Shown piece after piece: positions 56,048-64,000 of a stretch of 64,000 nucleotides of DNA. The position numbers and the translations under genes are program-made. How positions within the stretch are numbered: the stretch's first letter is position 1; every line of letters starts with the position of its first letter. Source of the stretch: Amycolatopsis rubida (lineage in GTDB: Bacteria > Actinomycetota > Actinomycetes > Mycobacteriales > Pseudonocardiaceae); assembly GCF_900115345.1 (NCBI RefSeq), contig NZ_FOWC01000013.1:171323-235322 (forward strand), read 5' to 3'. Under the pieces are notes generated by a model, which worked only from the letters and a program-made list of their open reading frames with translations, ran no database searches and was not told where the DNA came from.

Positions 56048-57019
56048 GTGACCACCGCACCCGCGCCGCTGCACCTCGTCACGGGCGAGGAAGAACTGCT
56101 CATCGAACGGGCTGTGCGAGCGTCCCTCGACGCGGCCAAGGCCGCGGACCCGACGGCTGACCTCACGCGCATGCGGGTGTCCGATCTCACACCGCCTGTG
56201 CTGGCCGAGCTGGTGAGTCCGTCGCTGTTCGCCGAGGGGCGCGTGATCGTGCTGGAGTCGGCGCAGGACATCTCGCAGGAGCTGTCCGACGCGGTCCTCG
56301 CGTACGTGAAGGCACCGGCCGAGGGCATCGTCCTCGTGGTGGTGCACAGCGGCGGCGGGCGGAGCAAGGCCGCGAAGGCGCTGCCAGGCGCGTTGAAAAA
56401 AGCGGGCGCGGAAATCACCGAATGCCCGAAGCTCACCAAGCCGGCCGAGCGCGAGGCGTTCGTGCGCAACGAGGTGCGCCGCGTGGGCGGCAAAATCGAC
56501 GCCGCGGGACTGATGGCGCTGCTCGACTCGGTCGGCTCGGATCTGCGTGAACTGTCCTCGGCCGCTACCCAGCTGGTCGCTGACACCGGGGGAGCCGTCG
56601 ACGAGCAGGCGGTGCGCCGCTACCACACCGGACGCGCCGACGTGACCGGCTTCGCGGTGGCGGAAAAGGCCGTCGCGGGCGACCGGGCCGCCGCGATGGA
56701 GTCATTGCAGTGGGCGATGCAACTGGGCGTTCCGCACGTCCTGGTGGCCGACGCGCTGGCCGACGCCGTGCGCACGATCGCTCGCGTGTCCGCGGCCGGG
56801 CGCGGCAACCCGAACCAGATGGCGGGCGAGCTGGGCATGCCGCCGTGGAAGATCCGCAAGGCGCAAGGCCAGTCGCGCGGCTGGGGCCAGGACGGCCTGG
56901 CGACCGCGATGCGCGTCGTGGCGCGGCTGAACGCCGAGGTCAAGGGCGCGGCGGCCGATGCGAATTACGCACTGCAGCGCGCGGTCCTCGACGTGGTCGC
57001 GGCCAAGGGAGACCGCTGA
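56048..57019 (+). CDS. holA: DNA polymerase III subunit delta
   Basis: A 323-residue clamp-loader subunit. It starts APLHLVTGEEELLIERAVRASL, the normal HolA opening, and has ADLTRMRVSDLTPPVLAELVSPSLFAEGRVIVLE. The C-terminal domain includes GDRAAAMESLQWAMQLGVPHVLVADAL and PPWKIRKAQGQSRGW. It opens the beta clamp during loading. Position between comEC and rpsT follows the mycobacterial order, apart from the inserted thrC-like gene. Start GTG 56048. Confidence 0.94.
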   Translation: MTTAPAPLHLVTGEEELLIERAVRASLDAAKAADPTADLTRMRVSDLTPPVLAELVSPSLFAEGRVIVLESAQDISQELSDAVLAYVKAPAEGIVLVVVHSGGGRSKAAKALPGALKKAGAEITECPKLTKPAEREAFVRNEVRRVGGKIDAAGLMALLDSVGSDLRELSSAATQLVADTGGAVDEQAVRRYHTGRADVTGFAVAEKAVAGDRAAAMESLQWAMQLGVPHVLVADALADAVRTIARVSAAGRGNPNQMAGELGMPPWKIRKAQGQSRGWGQDGLATAMRVVARLNAEVKGAAADANYALQRAVLDVVAAKGDR

Positions 57020-57070
57020 CGGGAGCCCTCGCGGTTGGCGGCGGAGGCCCGGTCGCGAATCCCCAGGACG

Positions 57071-57108
57071 CGGAAAAGGCCCGGCAGCCGAAGCCGCCGG
57101 GCCTTCCG
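57071..57108 (-). terminator. rpsT terminator (also serves holA)
   Basis: A 10-bp stem (57076-57085 with 57096-57105), extendable with a bulge, is followed on the minus strand by TTTT. It starts about 15 nt after the rpsT stop and lies in the convergent gap. Confidence 0.8.
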
Positions 57109-57120
57109 GAAAGACTGCGC

Positions 57121-57381
57121 TCAGAGCTGGTTCGCGCGCTTCGCGAGAGCCGACTTCTTGTTCGCGGCCTGGTTGGCGTGGATCACGCCCTTGGTGACGG
57201 CCTTGTCGAGCTTGCGTGCGGCGTCGCGCTGCAGTTCGAGGGCCTTGTCCTTGTCACCGGCTTCGGCGGCCTCGCGGAACTTGCGGATCGCGGTCTTCAC
57301 CGAGGACCGGATCGCCAGGTTGCGCTGCCGCGCCTTCTCGTTCGTCGTGATGCGCTTGACCTGCGACTTGATGTTGGCCAT
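57121..57381 (-). CDS. rpsT: 30S ribosomal protein S20
   Basis: An 86-residue S20. It begins ANIKSQVKRITTNEKARQRN and ends KGVIHANQAANKKSALAKRANQL, both standard. It binds 16S rRNA. It is convergent with holA, as in M. tuberculosis, and has its own terminator. Confidence 0.97.
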   Translation of the reverse strand: MANIKSQVKRITTNEKARQRNLAIRSSVKTAIRKFREAAEAGDKDKALELQRDAARKLDKAVTKGVIHANQAANKKSALAKRANQL

Positions 57382-57599
57382 GGAGGCGTTCCTCTTTCAC
57401 TCGGTGAAGGTCGCTGCCGCGTTCGTGTGGCTCCGGATCAGTCCCGAGGGGACTGCCGGGTTTCCTCCCTGACGGAATGCCGCACGGCAACAGTCGAAAA
57501 TCTTAACAGCCCTGTTCGCGGCGCCGCGAACAGCCCCGGAGACCGCCCGGGGCACGCGAGCGCTCGGCATCCCGGCCTTGGCTCGGTTACGGTGGGCTT

Positions 57600-57785
57600 C
57601 GGTAGTGCCTAGGGTTCCGTCGCCTGCCCGTGGTCCCGCAGAGCGGGTCGCGAAGACAACGAGGGCGGGCGGGCCTGGTCCGAGCGGCACCTTCGGCGGG
57701 ACACCGAGCCCCGCCGTTCATCTGACGGGACAAAAGCCTGGAGGACCCGGTCTTCAGCGTGCGCTGAAAACCTGAAGGGGTCCGG
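57600..57785 (+). promoter_or_regulatory. ykkC-class (guanidine-I-like) riboswitch with ribosome-binding-site hairpin
   Basis: The conserved blocks CTAGGGTTCCG (57609-57619), CCTGGTCCGAG (57674-57684) and ACGGGACAAAAGCC (57725-57738) occur in consensus order. After the aptamer, GGACCC (57743-57748) can pair with GGGTCC (57778-57783), which overlaps the GAAGGGG ribosome-binding site. A stem at 57749-57772 stacks inside, giving a plausible translational switch. The subtype (guanidine, ppGpp, PRPP or ADP) is not resolved. The stretch 57382-57599 upstream shows only the rpsT promoter side and no gene. Confidence 0.85.
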
Positions 57786-58646
57786 ATGAACACCACTGCC
57801 CTCGCCATGGTTCTCGTCGCCGCGGTCGTGCACGCCGTGTGGAACCTCGCCGCCAAACGGGTTTCCGGCGGCCCGCGGTTCGTCTGGCTGTACTACACGG
57901 TTTCCGCGGCGGCGATGCTCCCGGTGATCGCGGTCGCGCTGGCCGTCGAACCGGAACGTCCGCAGTGGACTTGGCTGCTCGCCGCCGCGGGCACCGCGGT
58001 CCTGCACGTGGCCTACGGGATCGTGCTGCAGCGCGGATACGAGGTCGGCGACCTGTCCATCGTCTACCCGCTGGCCCGCGGGACCGGGCCGCTGGTGTCG
58101 GTGCTCGTGGCGGTCACGGTCCTGGGCGAACGGCCTGGCGTGCTCGGGCTGATCGGGGCCTTCCTCGTCGTCGCGGGCGTCCTGGTGATCAGCCTCGGCG
58201 GCGGCACCGGCGACGCCCGGGCTCGCCGCGCGGGGGTGTGCTACGGGGTCGCCACCGGCGTGGTCATCGCGGCTTACACGCTCTGGGACGCGCACTCGGT
58301 CACGTCGCTCGGCGTGCCTCCGCTCGTCTACTTCGGCGGCGGCGCGATCGGCCAGAGCATCTTGCTCGCGCCGACCGCCGCGCGCGGCCGCTCGGAGATC
58401 AAGCGGCTGTGGCGCGACCACCGGCGCGAGGTGCTGATCGTCGGGCTCGCCTCGCCGGCCAGCTACCTGCTGGTCCTGTACGCCCTGCGGATCGCGCCGG
58501 TCAGCCTCGTCGCGCCGGCGCGCGAATTGTCGATCGTCTTCGGCGGGGTCGCCGCCTGGCTCGTGCTGCGCGAGCGCAACGCGGCCCGCCGCCTCGCCGG
58601 ATCGCTGGTGGTGCTGGCCGGGATCGCTGCGATTGCGGTCGCCTGA
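57786..58646 (+). CDS. EamA/DMT-family transporter under riboswitch control
   Basis: A 286-residue protein with ten predicted helices, in two EamA repeats (VHAVWNLAAKR and ARELSIVFGGVAAWLVLRERN mark each). YPLARGTGPLVSVLVAV is typical of DMT exporters. A ykkC-class riboswitch immediately precedes it. If the ligand is guanidine, the protein would be a guanidine exporter outside the usual SMR family. If the ligand is a nucleotide, it may export an amino acid. This cannot be settled from sequence. Confidence 0.9.
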   Translation: MNTTALAMVLVAAVVHAVWNLAAKRVSGGPRFVWLYYTVSAAAMLPVIAVALAVEPERPQWTWLLAAAGTAVLHVAYGIVLQRGYEVGDLSIVYPLARGTGPLVSVLVAVTVLGERPGVLGLIGAFLVVAGVLVISLGGGTGDARARRAGVCYGVATGVVIAAYTLWDAHSVTSLGVPPLVYFGGGAIGQSILLAPTAARGRSEIKRLWRDHRREVLIVGLASPASYLLVLYALRIAPVSLVAPARELSIVFGGVAAWLVLRERNAARRLAGSLVVLAGIAAIAVA

Positions 58647-58668
58647 GCCGCTCGGGTAGGCAGGAGCC

Positions 58669-59043
58669 ATGGACGTACTGAGCAGCCGGGTGCTGATCCA
58701 CCCCCGCGACCACGAGGTGTCCACCGCGTTCTACCGCGACGCCCTCGGCCTCGCGATCGAGCGCGAGTTCCCCGGCGGCACGCGGTTTTTCGCCGGCGGC
58801 GGGTCGATCGAAGTGGTCGGCACGGGCGAGGAGGGGCCCGGTCCGGACGTCAACCTCTTCCTCCAGGTCCGCGATCTCCCGGCGACGCTGGCCGACCTGG
58901 CCGGACGCGGGGTCGAACCGGTGCGCGAGGCCCGGCGCGAACCGTGGGGCACCGACGAGGCGTGGATCGCCGACCCGGACGGGCTGCGGATCGTGCTCGT
59001 CGAGGTCCCGGAAGACCACCCGCTGCGCCGCGACCAGCGCTAG
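58669..59043 (+). CDS. VOC/glyoxalase-family protein
   Basis: A 124-residue VOC protein with the paired beta-alpha-beta motifs (RVLIHPRDHEVSTAFYRDALGL and AWIADPDGLRIVLVEVP). The His and Glu positions fit metal binding. It may be a thiol-transfer or resistance-type enzyme. GGAG precedes the ATG, and it starts 22 bp after the EamA gene, so it may share the riboswitch-controlled transcript. Its stop overlaps the convergent methyltransferase stop. Confidence 0.85.
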   Translation: MDVLSSRVLIHPRDHEVSTAFYRDALGLAIEREFPGGTRFFAGGGSIEVVGTGEEGPGPDVNLFLQVRDLPATLADLAGRGVEPVREARREPWGTDEAWIADPDGLRIVLVEVPEDHPLRRDQR

Positions 59044-59651
59044 GCCGGTTTCCCGGCCCGGAGCTGGGCGGCGAGCGCGGCGAACCCCGGCGGGTCCCAG
59101 GTCCAGGTCTGCAGGTCGGTGAATCCGGCCGCGGCGGCTTCGCCGGCCAGCTCGTGCCGCGTCACCGGAAGCCACTTCTCGTGCGCCGAGAGCAGCAGCC
59201 GCCCGCCCGGCCGCAGCACGCGGAACAGCTCGGCGAAGGCCGCCGGGCGGTCTTCCCAGAACTGGACGTTGTTCACGGTCAGCACGACGTCCGCGGACGC
59301 GTCCGCGCAGCCGGTCCGGGCCGCGCTGCCCGCGCGCACCTCGGCGCGGTCGCCGCAGCGGTCCGTGCAGAGGTCGCGCATCTGCGGGGAGGGTTCGACG
59401 CCGATCACCTCGCCGGCGAGGTTGCTCGCCGCGTCGAGGCCGACCCCGGGTCCGGGGCCGACGACGAGCACGGTCTCGTCGGGTTCGAGGCGGGCCAGGT
59501 CGACGACGCGGTGCTCGGTCGCGGCGTTGCCGATCGCCATCAGCTTGCCGCCGAGCCTGCCCAGCAGGCCGCTGGGATGGCCGAAGGCCCGGTCGAGGGC
59601 GGCGTCGAGGACGCCGGGACCGGGCGGCGCGGGGGAGGGTGAAGTGCTCAT
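59040..59651 (-). CDS. Class I SAM-dependent methyltransferase
   Basis: A 203-residue enzyme. The SAM motif is ETVLVVGPGPGVGLDAASN, followed by EVIGVEPSPQMRDLC and ADVVLTVNNVQFWEDRPAAFAELFRVLRPGGRLLLS. This is the Methyltransf_11 plan. Acceptor unknown. It is divergent from lepA. Confidence 0.86.
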   Translation of the reverse strand: MSTSPSPAPPGPGVLDAALDRAFGHPSGLLGRLGGKLMAIGNAATEHRVVDLARLEPDETVLVVGPGPGVGLDAASNLAGEVIGVEPSPQMRDLCTDRCGDRAEVRAGSAARTGCADASADVVLTVNNVQFWEDRPAAFAELFRVLRPGGRLLLSAHEKWLPVTRHELAGEAAAAGFTDLQTWTWDPPGFAALAAQLRAGKPA

Positions 59652-59767
59652 GCTTCGAGGTCACCACGAGACGCGCGGGGCCGCATCGGGGATGACCCCC
59701 ACCCGCACCCGGAGGTCCATGGGACGATGGGGCACGGACATCCCCCACCATCCCGAGGACAGCCCGA

Positions 59768-61633
<1,866 letters not shown>

Positions 61634-61648
61634 TTCCACCTTCGGGTG

Positions 61649-61684
61649 AACGGCGGCTCCGGGTTTCCGGGGCCGCCGTTTTTT
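61649..61684 (+). terminator. lepA rho-independent terminator
   Basis: A 14-bp stem (61649-61662 with 61667-61680, one G-T pair) and a GTTT loop run into six T residues (61679-61684). It is the clearest intrinsic terminator in the window. Confidence 0.93.
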
Positions 61685-61754
61685 GTCGGTGGGGTCTGGT
61701 GTTCTCAATTGCTGACAGGGAGTCTCTGGCGCGAACGGGGAAAGGAGAGCGACC

Positions 61755-62378
61755 ATGACGGTCGCAGCGGACATCCAGAATCCTTCCGGGTCGGGGCCCA
61801 TGACGGTGCACGACCTCGAGGGGATGCCGGATGACGGCAGGCGTTACGAACTCATCGACGGAGTGCTGCTCGTGACTCCGGTGCCCGGGTATCGACACCA
61901 GAAGATCGGATACCGGCTCCACCACGTGCTGGAGGCGGCTTGCCCGCCGGAGTTCGACGTCCTCGGCGCACCATTCGCCGTGCACGTCGGCGACCGGATG
62001 GAACTGCAGCCGGACGTTCTGGTCGGCCGCGGCGAAGACTTCACCGCCAAGGACCTGCCCGTGCCGCCCGTACTCGCCGTCGAGGTTCTGTCGCCGAGCA
62101 CGTCGATCCACGATCTGAACACCAAGAAAGCGGTCTACGAACGGCTGCGGGTGCCGAGTTACTGGGTGATCGACCCGGCCGCATCGGAGTTGACTGTGTT
62201 CGAACTGGACGAGGACGGCTTCTATCAGCAGGTCGCCAAGTCCGCGGGAGCCGAGGTTTTCCCAGCGCGGCGGCCGTTCCCGGTCCGGGTGGTGCCCGAG
62301 GCGCTGGTCGGGAGGGTTGAGGGGCCGGGTCGAACTCGGCACGCCTGGCACCGAGGTTCGCTCAGCCGTTCCCGATGA
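61755..62378 (+). CDS. Uma2-family (DUF820) endonuclease-like protein
   Basis: A 207-residue PD-(D/E)XK-like protein. Core segments are YELIDGVLLVTPVPGYRHQKI, LQPDVLVGRGEDF and PPVLAVEVLSPSTSIHDLNTKKAVYERLRVPSYWVIDP, with the D...EV-L pattern of the nuclease site. Function in the cell is unknown; the family is abundant in actinobacteria and cyanobacteria. The last 18 residues are atypical and overlap the convergent PPOX gene by 17 bp, so a read-through into a new end is possible. Confidence 0.87.
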   Translation: MTVAADIQNPSGSGPMTVHDLEGMPDDGRRYELIDGVLLVTPVPGYRHQKIGYRLHHVLEAACPPEFDVLGAPFAVHVGDRMELQPDVLVGRGEDFTAKDLPVPPVLAVEVLSPSTSIHDLNTKKAVYERLRVPSYWVIDPAASELTVFELDEDGFYQQVAKSAGAEVFPARRPFPVRVVPEALVGRVEGPGRTRHAWHRGSLSRSR

Positions 62379-62808
62379 TTTTGCCCACCTCCACGAACAC
62401 CGCGGCGCGGCGTTCGGCGGCCATCACGCGGTCGTACTCCGCCCAGTCGTCGTGGGTGCCGGTGGCGGCTCGGAACACCTCGCGCAGCAGGGGCGGGAGG
62501 CCGCCGGCCGGGAAGGCGGGGTCGGGGTCGTCCGGGCCGATCAGGCGGACCGGGCCGGTCACCGAGAGCCAGCGCCAGCCGCGGCGGAACGTCACGGTCG
62601 CGTGGCCGTTGCGGCGCAGCAGGGCCAGTTTGCGCGCGCCGCCGACGGCTACGAAGCCCACGCTCGGCGTGCCGGTCACCGGGTCGTCCAGGATGCCCGC
62701 GTTCACCACGGACGCGTGCACGGTGCCGTCGGCGCGGGTCGTGGCCACGGTGGCGAGGCCGTTCTCCTCCACCGTCAGCGCGCGGAGCTGTTCCAGGGTT
62801 GCCGTCAT
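62362..62808 (-). CDS. Pyridoxamine-5'-phosphate-oxidase-like (PPOX/F420 type) protein
   Basis: A 148-residue split-barrel flavin- or F420-binding protein. It has NGLATVATTRADGTVHASVVNAGILDD, ARKLALLRRNGHATVTFRRGWRWLSVTGPVRLIG and an AAERRAAVFVEVGKIIGNG end. Actinobacterial members often use F420 or heme. ATG 62808 is chosen because upstream codons overlap the promoter of the divergent gene; ATG 62841 is the alternative. Confidence 0.84.
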   Translation of the reverse strand: MTATLEQLRALTVEENGLATVATTRADGTVHASVVNAGILDDPVTGTPSVGFVAVGGARKLALLRRNGHATVTFRRGWRWLSVTGPVRLIGPDDPDPAFPAGGLPPLLREVFRAATGTHDDWAEYDRVMAAERRAAVFVEVGKIIGNG

Positions 62809-62855
62809 GCTCTTCTGCAACGCGGCGGCGGCCCGGCGCATTTCCGGTCCGGCAC

Positions 62856-62867
62856 TAGGCTCGGGGC
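62856..62867 (+). promoter_or_regulatory. Leaderless-type promoter of the nitronate monooxygenase gene
   Basis: TAGGCT (62856-62861) is followed by 6 nt and the ATG at 62868. Confidence 0.45.
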
Positions 62868-63917
62868 ATGTTCGATGATCTCGAGTTCCCGGTGATCGTG
62901 GCGCCGATGGCGGGCGGGCCGACAACTCCGCAGCTGGTCGGCGCCGTCACGGACGCGGGCGGGTTCGGTTTTCTCGCCGCCGGCTACGCCAGCCCGGAGA
63001 CGCTGGACGCCCGGATCGCGCACACCGCCGACCTCACCGGCGGCCGGTTCGGCGTCAACCTGTTCGTCCCCGGCGGCCGGTCGGTGGCCGACCTCAGCGC
63101 GCACCGCGAACGCCTGCTCGCCGAAGCCGTCCGCTACGGCGTCGAACTCGGCGACGCGGTCTGGGACGATGACGAGTACCCGGCGAAGCTCGACCTCGTC
63201 GTGCGGCACCGGATTCCGGTGGTGTCGTTCACTTTCGGTGCGCCGACGTCCGCCGAGGTGCAGCGGATCCACGAGGCGGGCGGCAAGGTCGCGGTCACCG
63301 TCACGAACCCGGAGGAAGCCGACCTCGCCGCCGCGCGCGGAGCGGACGCGCTGGTCGTGCAGGGCTTCGAAGCCGGCGGGCACCGCGGTCTGTTCACCGA
63401 CGACCCGGGCAACCCGGCCGGCGGCGAGGAATACGGCCTCCTCGCGCTGCTGCGGTTGCTCGGCGCGCGCACGAGCCTGCCGTTGATCGCGGCCGGGGGA
63501 CTGGTCAACGGTGCCGACGTCGCGGCCGTGCTGGCCGCCGGTGCGTCGGCGGCCCAGCTGGGCACGGCTTTCCTGCTCGCGACGGAAGCCGGCACCGGCG
63601 ACACCCAGCGCCGCGCGCTCGCCGAAGCTGGCCGGGCGACGGCTTTCACGCGCGCGTTCAGCGGACGTCCGGCGCGGGGCATGGTGAACCGCGTCCTGAG
63701 CGACCTTTCCGCGAACGCGCCCGCCGCGTACCCGCAACTGCACCACCTGAGCAAACCGGTCCGCGCGGCGGCCGCCAAAGCCGGTGACCCGGAGGCGATG
63801 TCGCTGTGGGCGGGCCAGACTTACCCGCTCGCCGGTGACGGTTCAGCGGCCTCGATCGTGGCCCGCCTGCGCACCGAGGCAAAGGCGGCGGCGGAACGGC
63901 TCGATCGGTTGCGTTGA
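62868..63917 (+). CDS. Nitronate monooxygenase (2-nitropropane dioxygenase-like)
   Basis: A 349-residue FMN TIM-barrel enzyme. It shows PVIVAPMAGGPTTPQLVGAV, GFGFLAAGY, VVSFTFGAP, VVQGFEAGGHRG (catalytic His of class I enzymes), LIAAGGLVNGADVAAVLAAGASAAQLGTAFLL. It oxidises alkyl nitronates such as propionate-3-nitronate. Its stop lies in the first copy of a 52-bp tandem duplication. Confidence 0.9.
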   Translation: MFDDLEFPVIVAPMAGGPTTPQLVGAVTDAGGFGFLAAGYASPETLDARIAHTADLTGGRFGVNLFVPGGRSVADLSAHRERLLAEAVRYGVELGDAVWDDDEYPAKLDLVVRHRIPVVSFTFGAPTSAEVQRIHEAGGKVAVTVTNPEEADLAAARGADALVVQGFEAGGHRGLFTDDPGNPAGGEEYGLLALLRLLGARTSLPLIAAGGLVNGADVAAVLAAGASAAQLGTAFLLATEAGTGDTQRRALAEAGRATAFTRAFSGRPARGMVNRVLSDLSANAPAAYPQLHHLSKPVRAAAAKAGDPEAMSLWAGQTYPLAGDGSAASIVARLRTEAKAAAERLDRLR

Positions 63918-64000
63918 GTGTCTGCTGGGGTGGGGGCGGGGATTGCGATGGCTTGGCCGGTTGCGTTGAGTGTCTGCTGGGGTGGGGGCGGGGATTGCGA
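63906..64000. repeat. 52-bp tandem duplication at the window end
   Basis: A block starting at 63906 repeats from 63958 to the window edge with a 52-bp period; the 43 bases visible in the second copy match exactly. The first copy contains the last codons and TGA of the nitronate monooxygenase gene. It contains TGGGGTGGGGGCGGGGA, a G-rich run. Confidence 0.9.

Overview
The window is a continuous piece of an actinobacterial chromosome. It has very high GC, frequent GTG starts, a mycothiol-dependent-type enzyme and methylglucose-lipopolysaccharide genes. The core gene order valS-folC-DUF4233-ndk-rne-rplU-rpmA-obgE-proB ... nadD-rsfS-gpgP-octT-degV ... comEA-(comEC)-holA-rpsT ... lepA is the order recalled for Mycobacterium tuberculosis (Rv2448c to Rv2404c). 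Protein style suggests Pseudonocardiaceae, probably Amycolatopsis or a relative; the genus is an inference. No tRNA, rRNA, CRISPR array, insertion sequence or prophage was seen.

Layout. 1-3.8 kb: the 5' part of an FdhF/YdeP-type molybdopterin oxidoreductase gene, an MFS exporter with its MarR regulator, and a small membrane protein, all on the minus strand. 3.8-13.7 kb: valS, folC, a DUF4233 gene and ndk, interrupted by accessory genes (secreted SGNH hydrolase, methyltransferase, frameshifted VOC gene, GNAT enzyme, Tat-exported PhoD-like phosphatase). 14-22.3 kb: an MDMPI-family enzyme, a 1117-residue secreted two-enzyme protein, a three-gene ABC-2 exporter operon and a secreted subtilase. 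22.8-29.8 kb: rne, rplU, rpmA, obgE and proB.

29.9-45.6 kb is an accessory block between proB and nadD, where proA would often lie. It holds a TetR/flavin monooxygenase pair and a tight four-gene operon resembling cyclohexanecarboxylate-CoA degradation (ligase, acyl-CoA dehydrogenase, BadH-like dehydrogenase, BadI-like ring hydrolase, but no adjacent hydratase) with a divergent TetR regulator. It also holds argS, an MHS-family transporter, an ArsR/flavin monooxygenase pair with two matched operators, a largely gene-free stretch with degenerate 27-bp repeats, and a RecQ-like helicase fused to a phosphoribosyltransferase domain.

45.7-61.7 kb returns to the conserved backbone: nadD, rsfS, gpgP, octT, degV, comEA, comEC, holA, rpsT and lepA. 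Two riboswitches sit here: a SAM-I aptamer before a threonine-synthase-like gene, and a ykkC-class (guanidine-I-like) aptamer before an EamA transporter. A GNAT gene carries an in-frame amber codon. The end holds a Uma2 nuclease gene, a PPOX-family protein, a nitronate monooxygenase and a 52-bp tandem duplication that runs off the window.

Across the window at least nine genes have a TANNNT -10 hexamer ending 6-8 nt before the start codon with no obvious Shine-Dalgarno, which suggests that leaderless transcription is common here.
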